DNA from: Craspedostauros australis
Lineage: Eukaryota; Bacillariophyta; Bacillariophyceae; Mastogloiales; Achnanthaceae
Length of the DNA: 64,000 nt
Assembly: GCA_026770025.1 (NCBI GenBank)
Contig: JAMXDE010000011.1
Coordinates: forward strand, 2,046,001-2,110,000
Direction of reading: 5' to 3'
Shown here one piece after another: positions 8,216-17,430 of this stretch. Within the stretch, counting starts at the first letter, position 1; each line of letters starts with the position of its first letter. The notes below the pieces were generated by a model that saw only the letters and a list, made by a program, of their open reading frames with translations, had not been told where the DNA came from and did not search any database. Made by a program: the position numbers and the translations under genes.

Positions 8216-10828
8216 ATGACAGATCAAGGATCGACCATGACGGACCTCGGAAAAGGCGCAAGTTCAGACCACAACGGCGGCGATACCGAGCACAGCATGC
8301 TGAGACACTCTACATCCAAAGAACCGCCTCATCGCACTAGTGTGACAGGGAGAAGAGCGGAGCCAAACGAGCCAGAATTGACAACACCAACCCCAGATGA
8401 GTACAGCCTCGAACACCGACCGAGAACCAGCACGTGGAAGACAACGGAAAGGAAATACGGGGACAACATCGAGCCGTTCCAGGCTGCCACGGGCCCGCAT
8501 TCAATAGACTACATGGCAGGCCAAGTGTGGAGTGCCCGCGCCAAGTGGTACGGGAGAAGTGAAGCCGATGCAACAGCAGCCAACCCGACGGCGAAAGAAT
8601 GGGAGCTGTTCTTCAGGCGCGTCCTCAACGGCAGACACACTCAGTACGGTGCCATGAGTCTGCCGTCCGATGACCCACGGCGCAGACGCGTGTCCATGGT
8701 AATCATGCAGCTGGCGTCCACAGACCCTCGACGGGTATTCCAAGTCAGCGCCAATGGTGGCATCAGTACACGCAGCCGTCCAGCCAGAGCCTGGGAAGCT
8801 GCACGACGCGTCCTCGGCACGAACTACGACATCGGAACAGCGCCCGCAGGCGACGATCCCATGGAAGTCGCGAATGCCAGAAGCACAGAAGACAGCCAAG
8901 CAACCGACCCTACAGAGCACTCGACGCCACAAGAACCAGCACGCCCCTCACCAAGCGGCGCCAAGCCCACCAAGCGGACCAAAGTGTCAGCCTCGCCCAC
9001 GGGCAACACACGCACACTTGGCACCAACATCAACAGGTTCGCTGTACTCGGCGAAGACGAGCCTGAAACGCAGCCAGAAACCACAACAGCCGCCGCACTG
9101 CAGCCCCCAAACCCAACCTCGCAGGCACAGGAAGGGGACATGAGCCACACCAGGCACGTGCGCCCCCAGGCCAACAATGCGACGGCAGCACGGCGAAGTC
9201 CCGGCGTCACATTTGGCAGCGCCAACGTGGAAATAGAGGTGGACGAAGCGTCGGCGGAGTCAGACTCAAGCCAGATCCTCATCGGCCAGCCCAGTCTGCA
9301 ACACACCACAAGGTTCATGTTCAAGATTAAAGCAGACCAGACCGAGCCCGATACAACAAAGGCCCTTAGAGACTGCATCGTGGCATGGTTTGGACAAGTC
9401 AGAATCGTCGACCCCTCTGCAGTCATCCTCCCATGGAAGGAATCCCCAGAAGAAAGAGGATACGTCCAACACACAGGGCAAGTCCCCCTGGAGCTCAAAG
9501 AGCTACGCACATTCCTTAAAGGACTCAGAGCGTCCACAATGGACAGCGGACTCACGTACACCAACATGCGCATAACCACCGACATGCACCCTACAAACAT
9601 CACTGCCAAGCGCGATGCAGAAATGAACCCGTACTACTACAAAAACCAAGAAGGTCTGTACATCAACACCTTGCAGGTCGAAAACACGAAGGAAATCGGG
9701 TTCCTTCTGTACTCGGGAGGCTTCAACGATGTCAAGGGCACGATGGAACTCATCAACCAAGAGTTTCGAAGACGACACAAGAACACACGCGTGGGCGGCA
9801 AGCTCAAGAACCTGGTGATGGTATGCGAGAAAACCAGAGAGGCATACCAGAAGAGCGGGAAGCACTGGACGATGCAGCCGTGGCGCGCCATAAAAGTGGA
9901 GACTGAAAGCTCACAGGCGGCCATCGCCGTGGAGCGACTCTGCGCCTTGCTCAACAAAGACGACAACCGACCAGCGGGAGTCCGGCTCCGGTTCCTCCCC
10001 GAAGCTAGGTACGAGCAAATGACAGAGAAGAAGCGTCGGCACAGAGCCATGCTGGTCCAAAAGCACCAAGCAGTGCTCACAAGCCTCAAGTACGTGGACA
10101 CAGCCGGGGTAGTCAAGCTGGACGATCCCATCCACGGCGAAAACCGAGAGCACGTCACGCTCAGATCGCACCTTATGAGTATGAAGGATGCAGGCGGCAG
10201 GCCAATCTTCCAAAGCTTGGACATGGCGAGGGCCCATGAGGACCAGCTCATCGCCCACGTGTTCGAGGAGAACATGGCTCAAGCATCGGCCATCATGAGC
10301 CTCCTCCCAGCCATCGCACGCATCGAACTCGGCGACAAGACAGAGAAATGGTTCAGTGTGGACGCTTGGTACGCTAACCTCAACGTCACCTACGACCCAG
10401 ACACGGAGGAGTACAACGCCCCAGACAACAGCAAGTTGGAGCACCTTCTCGAGGAGGAATTTCCAGCCAGTGTGGTGATCACCAACCTACCTGAAGAGCT
10501 TCTCACACCGCCGAGTCATAGGCCAGCAGCTCTGGACTATCGCAGTCTATTCGGCAGCGGTACCACCGTTGGATCCCACATGACCATGAACTCGGCTGTT
10601 ACAGGGGTACCTGGGTCTGGAGATGCGGAGTCCATACAAACAACAGCATCAGAAAGGCGTCGCGAGGCCACCCGCGCGGCAGCAGCTGAGCAGGAGCGTC
10701 AACGCAAAGAGTCGCTCAACAATGCCAGACTCGAGATACAGCGAGCCGAGATCGACAAGCTGCGAGCAGAGCTGGAAAAGCACCAACGCAACGCCGACCC
10801 CGGGGCCGGGGCAGCTGCGCCATGTTAG
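8216..10828 (+). CDS. LINE ORF1 protein, 870 residues
   Basis: This is the first open frame of the retrotransposon, presumably an RNA-binding ORF1p that packages element RNA. The start is the first in-frame ATG, 89 bases inside the element. Residues 1-340 are low-complexity, rich in Thr/Pro/Ala/Arg and probably disordered. Residues about 360-750 look globular (for example WFGQVRIVDP and YYYKNQEGLYINTL). The tail from about residue 810 is a charged Arg/Glu/Ala coiled coil (ERRREATRAAAAEQERQRK). No CCHC knuckle or RRM signature is visible, so the nucleic-acid binding mode is unknown. Its stop overlaps the ORF2 start in the string atgttag (10822-10828), an arrangement that suggests termination-reinitiation for ORF2 translation. 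Confidence 0.8.
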   Translation: MTDQGSTMTDLGKGASSDHNGGDTEHSMLRHSTSKEPPHRTSVTGRRAEPNEPELTTPTPDEYSLEHRPRTSTWKTTERKYGDNIEPFQAATGPHSIDYMAGQVWSARAKWYGRSEADATAANPTAKEWELFFRRVLNGRHTQYGAMSLPSDDPRRRRVSMVIMQLASTDPRRVFQVSANGGISTRSRPARAWEAARRVLGTNYDIGTAPAGDDPMEVANARSTEDSQATDPTEHSTPQEPARPSPSGAKPTKRTKVSASPTGNTRTLGTNINRFAVLGEDEPETQPETTTAAALQPPNPTSQAQEGDMSHTRHVRPQANNATAARRSPGVTFGSANVEIEVDEASAESDSSQILIGQPSLQHTTRFMFKIKADQTEPDTTKALRDCIVAWFGQVRIVDPSAVILPWKESPEERGYVQHTGQVPLELKELRTFLKGLRASTMDSGLTYTNMRITTDMHPTNITAKRDAEMNPYYYKNQEGLYINTLQVENTKEIGFLLYSGGFNDVKGTMELINQEFRRRHKNTRVGGKLKNLVMVCEKTREAYQKSGKHWTMQPWRAIKVETESSQAAIAVERLCALLNKDDNRPAGVRLRFLPEARYEQMTEKKRRHRAMLVQKHQAVLTSLKYVDTAGVVKLDDPIHGENREHVTLRSHLMSMKDAGGRPIFQSLDMARAHEDQLIAHVFEENMAQASAIMSLLPAIARIELGDKTEKWFSVDAWYANLNVTYDPDTEEYNAPDNSKLEHLLEEEFPASVVITNLPEELLTPPSHRPAALDYRSLFGSGTTVGSHMTMNSAVTGVPGSGDAESIQTTASERRREATRAAAAEQERQRKESLNNARLEIQRAEIDKLRAELEKHQRNADPGAGAAAPC

Positions 10829-12873
10829 CAAGCGCGGCAAGCCGAGCAGAGACCTGCCGGCAGAGCAACAGGCACAGCCCCGCGGATCGACCAGGCACGG
10901 AAGAGGTGGTCGATCAATTCACTCCCGTGGGTGGCGACTCACAGCAAGGCACGTTGGCGCACGTACGGATCGCAACCCTCAACCTCGGAGGGCTTCCCAC
11001 CGACACATCCGAGCCAAAGTACCAGGACCTGTGGGAAACCATTCGGCGGCACAAGATAGACATTGCACTCCTGACGGAGGTGGGTATCAACTGGAGCAAG
11101 GTGCCACGACACTGGCATCTGCATGAAACGACACAGAAGAACATCCCGCAGTCACGCACAGTCACGTCGCACAACAAATTCAACTCTCCACGAGTGCGCC
11201 AGTGGGGCGGCACAGCCATCCTCATGCACGGCAACATCAGAGGCCGCATGCTGTCTTCCTCCATTGACATGCATGGCTGGGGACGATGGGTCAGCGTGCT
11301 GCTCCAGGGTAAGGGCAGCATCAAGATCCGGGTGGTGTCGACGTACGTGGCCAATAAGTCTGTCAAGACGCCAGGTACGGTGTACAACCAGCTGGCAGCC
11401 AATGCGGCGGCAGATGGCATAGACACCGACCCCATCAGCCTACACATACAAGAACTGCAGCAACAGATCCACCAGTGGCGCCAAGCCGGGGAAACTGTCA
11501 TACTTGGAGGCGACATCAACATGGATGTGCGGTCGTCAAGGATGGGCTCCATGCTTGCAGAGAAAGGGCTGGTGGAGGCGATGTCCACTCAGCACCCGAT
11601 ACCGACGGCAACCCACATCCGCAATCGGGCTGGCACCCAGATAGATGGGGTCTGGGCTTCGCGAGAGGCAGCGCCCACGCAATCAGGTGCTACCCCATTT
11701 GGCAATTGGGACCATCGCATGGTGTGGGCCGACTTTCTCGCGTCTCAACTCTTGGGACAGGGCAGAACGCCTACCCAACCATTCCGGGGCCGAAGGCTCC
11801 AGCTTCAAAGCCCGGCAACCGTCAATCGCTATCTTGAAGAATACGCCAAAGCGGCAAAGCGGCTCCGGTTGCTGGAGAGGGCCATGGCCTTAGAGCAATC
11901 CATCACGGGAGGACCGCTCACAAAAAGCCAGATTGCGGCCATTGAAAGCATTGATGAGGACCGAACGGAAGCTATGCTACGGGCCGAAAAGGGCTGCAGG
12001 AAAGTCCGCATGGGCAGGGTGCCGTATTCGCCGGTGGTTGCCAAAGTCCAGAAGGCCCACAAATTCTGGACGGAGTCCATCCGGCGCAGACAAGGCCACC
12101 AGGTGAAACGCTCTACCATTGACAGGCTGAAGAAGCAATCCCAGCTCGGCCACGTTCGCACGAAAGGCATGAGCGTTGCTGCCATGACAACAGAACGCAA
12201 CCGGGCGTGGAAGCAGCTGAAGAAGGAAAAGAGCATGGCCGCTGAACACCGAGTGAACTTCTTGCAATCCAATGAGGAGTATGTGAGTAACAGTGGAGGC
12301 GACCAGACGAAGTACAGGCGGCAGTTGGCCGAGCGCGAGGAGACCAGGGCGAAGTTCTGCCGCATCCGACATGCGTTGTCGGGGTCGGCACTCGACTCAC
12401 AAGTCACCATGGTGATCCACGACGGTCCAGGCGGAGGCGGCCAGGTTCTCACGGAGCCCGAGGAAGTGGCCCAAGCGTGCTGCGAGACAAACATTGCCAA
12501 ATATCAAGCTGCATGGTCCTCTGAACTGTGTACCAGTCGTCTCAGCCGCCGTGTGGGGAAATATGGAACATCCCCGGCGGCAGACGCAATCATCCAAGGC
12601 CTCATTCCCACGCAGGTACAGTGGGGAACGACAGAGCTGCTCCATGCGCTGCGCCAGCCATCGCAGGCCACGCCTTGGTCCCGGCAAGACACGGTGATCA
12701 CCACCGAAGAACATGTGGAAGGATGGCGCAAGATCAAAGAGCGTATGTCGTCGGGTCCATCAGGCATTCATTTTGGCTGCTGGAAAGCCCCAGCTTGCGG
12801 CGATCGATGCCATCATGCGGTCCGTTCCATACCGCACGGGTTACAGTCTGCTCAGATGGCAGCAGTGCACTGA
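10822..12873 (+). CDS. LINE ORF2 5' part: APE endonuclease and start of RT
   Basis: This is the upstream half of ORF2, 683 residues in this frame. Residues about 45-290 form an exonuclease-endonuclease-phosphatase (APE-like) domain that nicks target DNA for target-primed reverse transcription. Visible landmarks are IATLNLGG, LLTEVG (catalytic Glu), GGTAILMHG, VILGGDINMD, QIDGVWAS and the terminal WDHRMVW with its catalytic His. A basic linker follows. The frame then enters the reverse transcriptase fingers at MSSGPSGIHFG near 12750-12775. Soon after, its sense is lost and the homology continues in the next frame (12713-16492). The true junction is near 12780, and the residues after it up to the stop at 12871-12873 are probably out of frame. 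Confidence 0.85.
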   Translation: MLASAASRAETCRQSNRHSPADRPGTEEVVDQFTPVGGDSQQGTLAHVRIATLNLGGLPTDTSEPKYQDLWETIRRHKIDIALLTEVGINWSKVPRHWHLHETTQKNIPQSRTVTSHNKFNSPRVRQWGGTAILMHGNIRGRMLSSSIDMHGWGRWVSVLLQGKGSIKIRVVSTYVANKSVKTPGTVYNQLAANAAADGIDTDPISLHIQELQQQIHQWRQAGETVILGGDINMDVRSSRMGSMLAEKGLVEAMSTQHPIPTATHIRNRAGTQIDGVWASREAAPTQSGATPFGNWDHRMVWADFLASQLLGQGRTPTQPFRGRRLQLQSPATVNRYLEEYAKAAKRLRLLERAMALEQSITGGPLTKSQIAAIESIDEDRTEAMLRAEKGCRKVRMGRVPYSPVVAKVQKAHKFWTESIRRRQGHQVKRSTIDRLKKQSQLGHVRTKGMSVAAMTTERNRAWKQLKKEKSMAAEHRVNFLQSNEEYVSNSGGDQTKYRRQLAEREETRAKFCRIRHALSGSALDSQVTMVIHDGPGGGGQVLTEPEEVAQACCETNIAKYQAAWSSELCTSRLSRRVGKYGTSPAADAIIQGLIPTQVQWGTTELLHALRQPSQATPWSRQDTVITTEEHVEGWRKIKERMSSGPSGIHFGCWKAPACGDRCHHAVRSIPHGLQSAQMAAVH

Positions 12874-15800
12874 CGTTCAGCTTCGGAAGCAACCAGGAAA
12901 CCGCAGTGTCACCAAGACGAGGACTATTGGTCTCATGGAAGGCGACTTCAACATGAACACCAGGCAGCTAGGCCACACGGCCTGTCGTCACGCAGAGAGC
13001 AATGCCACCATCGCGGCTGAGCAATACGGCAGCAGGCAATCGCACACGGTACAAGAGGTTCTTGTCAACGTGTGTCTGACGGATGACATCATGAGGCTTA
13101 CGGGGCGAGAAGCGGCAGTGTGCTCCAATGATGCCAAAGGCTGCTACGACCGCATATCGCATCCGGCATTCGGGATGGCTCTCCGGCGCCAAGGGACACC
13201 GCGTCATCCTATCGAAAGCGTCCTGCGCACGCTCCAACACATGCGCCACAAGATCAGCATGGGGTCAGGTGTCTTGGCAGCCAGCTACTCCGGATCTCTC
13301 CTCCCCCAGCCAATCCAAGGGCTCGTCCAAGGTCTGGGAGTGGCACCCACAGGTTGGCTGCTGATCAGCTCGGCACTCATCGACCGCATGCATGCCAAAG
13401 GGTACGGATTCCAATACGGCGAATCGAACAGACACCAACAACGGTTGGTCTGCTTCGCGTATGTGGACGATACCAATTTGGTTCATACGCTGCAATCCTC
13501 CGACGTGCCGTCCCAGTCCAGAGAGTTCCAGGCAGTGGTGTCTCAATGGGAAGCAATGCTGACTGCTTCCGGTGGTTGCCTCGCTCCGGAAAAAAGCTTC
13601 TGGCAGTTGGTCAAATTCAAGTGGAGCAACTGCAGATGGCAATATGACAAGAGTTGGAGGCCACACGACATCCACATGCAAGGAGCAAGTGGCGAAGCCC
13701 AGGTGTTACAGCACATGCCAGTGCACCAGGCCAGCAAGTATCTGGGCATGATGATGCGGCATGACGGCGGCCAGCAGGAGCATGCGGCATACCTCCAGGG
13801 CAAAGCGGAGGCGTGGGCGGCACACATCCGGACTTCGCGTATCTCCAAACAAGATACTGAAGTTGCCCTCAAGGCAGTCCTATGGCCGGCGCTTGAGTAT
13901 TCATTGGCGGCCACCACTCTTACCCAAAGCCAGTGCGAAAGCATCATGCGGCCGGCACTTATGGTGGCTCTAACCCACATGGGCATCGTCCGCACTATGG
14001 CGAGGCCTTATGTCCACGGCCCGCGTCGGCTCAACGGGCTGGCTATTCCTCACCTGTACACCGTGCAATGCAAAGCCCACCTTGCGATGATCTGGCGGCA
14101 TTTTGGGGCATCGACAACCACCGGCAAGCTGCTCCGGGCGTCGCTCCTACAGTTCCAGCTATGGTCGGGCCTGTCCGAGCAGCTTCAGCAGCAACAACAT
14201 CGGTGGCAGCGCTGGACATCAGGTTCTTGGTGGACAAGTACGTTCCAAATGATGACGAACAACAGGCTGGTGCTGCACCACAGCTCGCCGTCGCTTGCGG
14301 CTCAGCGGGAGCGGGATGTGCCCATCATGGCGGCCTTCCTGGATCGGGATGCTGGCGATGAAGACCTGCGCAAGGCTAACGCGGTGCGGGTATATCTCCA
14401 GGCGTTCTGGATGTCCGACATATGTGACGCGGCAGGCACCAGCATCCACCCCGCCGTGGCCCAGCACCGCAAGGCGCAGCGGCTTCCAACTGCCCATCAC
14501 TGGCCCACGGCGGTGTCACCTTCTCGACAAGCATGGGCTGCCTGGGATGGCCTGGTCCGGACGGTCATTGTGGATGACAGGCCGGGAATGGTTCTGCGCA
14601 GGCCTCTCGGGCGATGGAAGAGTCGCCAAAGGTCTGCAACATGGCAGGACTCCGACGGCGACGTTTGGCGACAGCGCCCCGGATCGGCTCCCCAGCGCCT
14701 CGGGGGCCTGGAGTTTCGGTGCCGGCGCATTCGGGGCCAATCGGTGCTGGATGTCAGCGAGCATCGCGGAACGAGGTCCGTTCACTCCATGGGGGCGGTG
14801 GTTCCGCAAGAAGACGCCCGCACCCTGCAGGCACACATTGCGCAACTCGGCGGCCTGGCCACCAGCATGTTGCAGCACGTGCGCATACACGGATCGGCCC
14901 AAGCGATCGCCGCCTCCATTGTGCAGGCGACGTGTGTGGCGTGCTGCGATGCGTCAGCTAAGGACCAACGAGGGACCACGGCAGTCATCATCCAAGACAG
15001 GCTGGTGCAACCCTCGGCGGGCATCATTGTCCGGTCTGAGGTGCCCGAAGGATCGCGCGTGATGGATTCCAACCGTGCCGAAACAGCAGGGGTGCTACTC
15101 ACCATGCAGTTCCTGGACGCGTTCGCCAGGTGGTCGGGTGTCCGTGGATCCGTTGTCATCGTGTGTGACAGCATGCAGGCTGTCCGAGCCAGTGTTCCGG
15201 CAGAGCTCCTACAAGCGGATGACAACGACTACGACCTCCGGAGTGAAATCCAACGGCTCCTGCGGCGGCCTGCGGTCAGCTACGAAGTGCGACACGTCAA
15301 AGGTCACGCCGACTCGATGCTGGGGCACAGCATCTCAGACTGGGAGACGATGAACGTAGTGGCGGACCACGAGGCAGGCGCACAGTGGCAGGCGCTCAAG
15401 GAAGCTGGGGCGTGGGGTGCAGTGCACGGCAATCCAATGTCCGCCGGATGGGCGGTGCGTGCCGGCGGCCGCTTCTTGTCCGAGGCCAGCTATCTCGCCG
15501 TATCCAACGTAACGGCAGCGGCGAACTTGCGAGACAAATGGCGACACCGCTGGGGTTCCGTTGATCGGTGCCCAGTGGATTGGGTTCCGCTCCAGAAAGT
15601 GATGAGTCGCTGGAGTGGAGGCAAGCATCGCACCATTCTCAAGCTTGCGTCCGGCAATGCAGCCACGGGCCGCAACATGTGCCGTCGACGGCAGGCAGAC
15701 AGGAACACCTGCCCCCGCTGTGGGAGAGTCGAGACGAACCAGCATGTAATGCACTGCCCGAGCGAGGACAGCCAAGATCTGTGGGAAGCGTGCATACAAC

Positions 15801-16492
15801 GCATCCGAAAGGTCATCCAGCCGCCCACGGTCCGGCGGGACGCTGCCCAACTCTTGGTCACGGCTCTGAAGGTGCTGAAACAAGGCGGCGCTCCTCCCCA
15901 AGGTATCAGACGCACCTCAACCCATTCCATCGAGCGTACACAGCACGGAGTGGGCTGGGATGGGCTTCTGTGGGGCGCGTGGTCGACGGAGTGGATCCAG
16001 CACAGTCCCAACCCTGAGCCATCCAGACGCCGCTCAAGGCGGGTGTACTGGCAGGCGGAAGTCACGCACGAGTTATGGCACATGGCTCTACAGCAGTGGG
16101 CAAGCCGCAATCGCGCGCTGCACGAGGCAAGCGAGCAAAGTACAATGTCCCAGCGTACGGCGTCGTATTGCCGCGCCTTACTGGAGCTGCCCACGCAGTC
16201 CATTCCCCGGCACCTTCGTCAGTTGGCCAAGCACCTTCCAGAGTCCGAGCCGAGGAAGGCAGAGTGGCTGCTGGCCATGCTGCATAGCATGCCTCACATC
16301 CAAGCCACAGTTCCCCCCGTACAGATGCAATGGCTGAGACGCCGAGCGGCAAGCCGCGACGACACAGGTCTCCCGACGGTGGCGCTCGGCCGTTCCCACG
16401 CCTCATCAAGCCGTACACCACTACCAGCAGCAGCACTGCCGATCGGTCCCTCTCATCCGCAGCCACGGCATCTCCAACACCCACATACATGA
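12713..16492 (+). CDS. LINE ORF2 3' part: RT, RNase H, zinc finger
   Basis: This is the downstream half of ORF2 in frame 2; meaningful coding starts near 12780. The reverse transcriptase includes AVCSNDAKGCYDRISHPAF (catalytic Asp of motif A, about 13115-13170) and FAYVDDTNLV (YVDD, motif C, about 13453-13482). An RNase H domain spans about 14930-15390, with the D-E-D-D pattern seen at CCDAS, NRAETAG, VCDSMQAV and VVADHEAG. Near 15710-15765, CPRCGRVETNQHVMHC is a CCHC-type RVT zinc finger, followed by a Trp/Arg-rich tail. The frame has no internal stop across more than 3.7 kb, so only the single frameshift with the endonuclease frame stands between this copy and an intact ORF2. Confidence 0.88.
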   Translation: MWKDGARSKSVCRRVHQAFILAAGKPQLAAIDAIMRSVPYRTGYSLLRWQQCTDVQLRKQPGNRSVTKTRTIGLMEGDFNMNTRQLGHTACRHAESNATIAAEQYGSRQSHTVQEVLVNVCLTDDIMRLTGREAAVCSNDAKGCYDRISHPAFGMALRRQGTPRHPIESVLRTLQHMRHKISMGSGVLAASYSGSLLPQPIQGLVQGLGVAPTGWLLISSALIDRMHAKGYGFQYGESNRHQQRLVCFAYVDDTNLVHTLQSSDVPSQSREFQAVVSQWEAMLTASGGCLAPEKSFWQLVKFKWSNCRWQYDKSWRPHDIHMQGASGEAQVLQHMPVHQASKYLGMMMRHDGGQQEHAAYLQGKAEAWAAHIRTSRISKQDTEVALKAVLWPALEYSLAATTLTQSQCESIMRPALMVALTHMGIVRTMARPYVHGPRRLNGLAIPHLYTVQCKAHLAMIWRHFGASTTTGKLLRASLLQFQLWSGLSEQLQQQQHRWQRWTSGSWWTSTFQMMTNNRLVLHHSSPSLAAQRERDVPIMAAFLDRDAGDEDLRKANAVRVYLQAFWMSDICDAAGTSIHPAVAQHRKAQRLPTAHHWPTAVSPSRQAWAAWDGLVRTVIVDDRPGMVLRRPLGRWKSRQRSATWQDSDGDVWRQRPGSAPQRLGGLEFRCRRIRGQSVLDVSEHRGTRSVHSMGAVVPQEDARTLQAHIAQLGGLATSMLQHVRIHGSAQAIAASIVQATCVACCDASAKDQRGTTAVIIQDRLVQPSAGIIVRSEVPEGSRVMDSNRAETAGVLLTMQFLDAFARWSGVRGSVVIVCDSMQAVRASVPAELLQADDNDYDLRSEIQRLLRRPAVSYEVRHVKGHADSMLGHSISDWETMNVVADHEAGAQWQALKEAGAWGAVHGNPMSAGWAVRAGGRFLSEASYLAVSNVTAAANLRDKWRHRWGSVDRCPVDWVPLQKVMSRWSGGKHRTILKLASGNAATGRNMCRRRQADRNTCPRCGRVETNQHVMHCPSEDSQDLWEACIQRIRKVIQPPTVRRDAAQLLVTALKVLKQGGAPPQGIRRTSTHSIERTQHGVGWDGLLWGAWSTEWIQHSPNPEPSRRRSRRVYWQAEVTHELWHMALQQWASRNRALHEASEQSTMSQRTASYCRALLELPTQSIPRHLRQLAKHLPESEPRKAEWLLAMLHSMPHIQATVPPVQMQWLRRRAASRDDTGLPTVALGRSHASSSRTPLPAAALPIGPSHPQPRHLQHPHT

Positions 16493-16587
16493 AATACATG
16501 AAACACTACTATCCAGCACGGTGATCCCTGCTGAACCAGTCCGTTCCCGCTGCATGACGCATGTAGAACAAACGAGGCGGCTCAAAA

Positions 16588-16600
16588 GCGCCTTCGGCGC
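16588..16600 (+). other. 3' UTR hairpin of LINE
   Basis: The sequence gcgccttcggcgc forms a perfect 5-bp GC stem with a 3-nt loop, about 33 bases before the element's 3' end. Stem-loops near the 3' terminus serve as reverse-transcriptase recognition sites in some LINEs; this role here is inference. Confidence 0.5.
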
Positions 16601-16633
16601 ATAGTAAATAACTACAGTCAGTGTGATACAACA

Positions 16634-16705
16634 ACAAATCGCACACACAAAAATGAGCAGAATTTCTGGAGGAAATTTGCCATCAACGATTTCTGAGAAC
16701 TGTCA
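16634..16705. repeat. Right target-site duplication and repeat copy B, right half
   Basis: Bases 16634-16649 repeat the left target site exactly. From 16650 the sequence continues the dispersed repeat interrupted at 8126, matching 1142-1200 of copy A. Similarity to copy A fades after about 16705. Confidence 0.82.
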
Positions 16706-17430
16706 GGAATCGGGTGTTCTAAAACACCTAATTGCCGCACCCTTCAAGAGTACGGAGTCAATTGTTGTAAAAACCTATAATGCCGCACCTCCCACTTTGG
16801 ATCTGTGTCACAGAAAATGTGAGCTACACGCGTCTTGCAGTGGAGAACGCCACGTGCCGAATGCAAACCGGACCGTGACGTTCCTGACCTCAATGCAGGA
16901 ATGTGAATCACAATTGTATGTTGCAGGGGGCAGGGATTTTGGATTCATGACCAACATCATGATACATTCAACTACGCCCCCCATGTCACAACAAATGAGA
17001 AAAGAGTATTTGAGACTGGCCGGCGTCACGAAATGTGAGACGGTTTGTGAACGGGTCCCTGATGAAGAACCGGTGAATGATGGGAGAGAATCGGAGAAGT
17101 CCCTGATGAGAAGTCAGAGGAATAAAAAGTATCCAAGCTGTTCCTGTGAAACATGGAGACTGTGATCCGATCGAACGGTACGAGTCAGGTGATGCCTGTG
17201 ATTCAGTGATGCTTATGCCAACAAAACTATTGGAGGCAAGACAACGTGACGAGTTCACAGACATGGGGAAATCGGTAGGGCATGCATGTCCATGGTGAAT
17301 TTGAGATGAATGCAAGATGAATGTATGCTAGACCAATGGATGGACCCATGGAGGTCTCAGGAGGAGATTGAACTTTGAAAGTTGAGAGCAATGAAGAGCT
17401 CACAGTTCAGAGAAGTAGATTCTAACAAAC
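16706..17430. other. Spacer without supported gene
   Basis: A 180-residue plus-strand frame (16623-17165) begins in the dispersed repeat and shows no domain, so I do not call it. Nothing else is recognised here. Confidence 0.4.

Larger units (their letters stand above)
8127..16633 (+). mobile_element. Non-LTR retrotransposon (APE/RT/RNase H LINE)
   Basis: An element of about 8.5 kb is bounded by identical 16-bp direct repeats, acaaatcgcacacaca, at 8111-8126 and 16634-16649. It has a short 5' leader of about 90 bp, ORF1 (8216-10828) and ORF2, which encodes an apurinic-like endonuclease, reverse transcriptase, RNase H and a C-terminal Cys/His finger. ORF2 is broken once by a frameshift near 12780. 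The 3' region after the ORF2 stop is about 140 bp, with a small hairpin and no poly(A) tail. The boundaries are supported by the uninterrupted repeat copy at 1019-1205. Long open frames and a perfect duplication suggest a fairly recent insertion. The APE plus RNase H layout fits the I/Tad/R1-like assemblage, but the exact clade cannot be set by eye. Confidence 0.92.
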
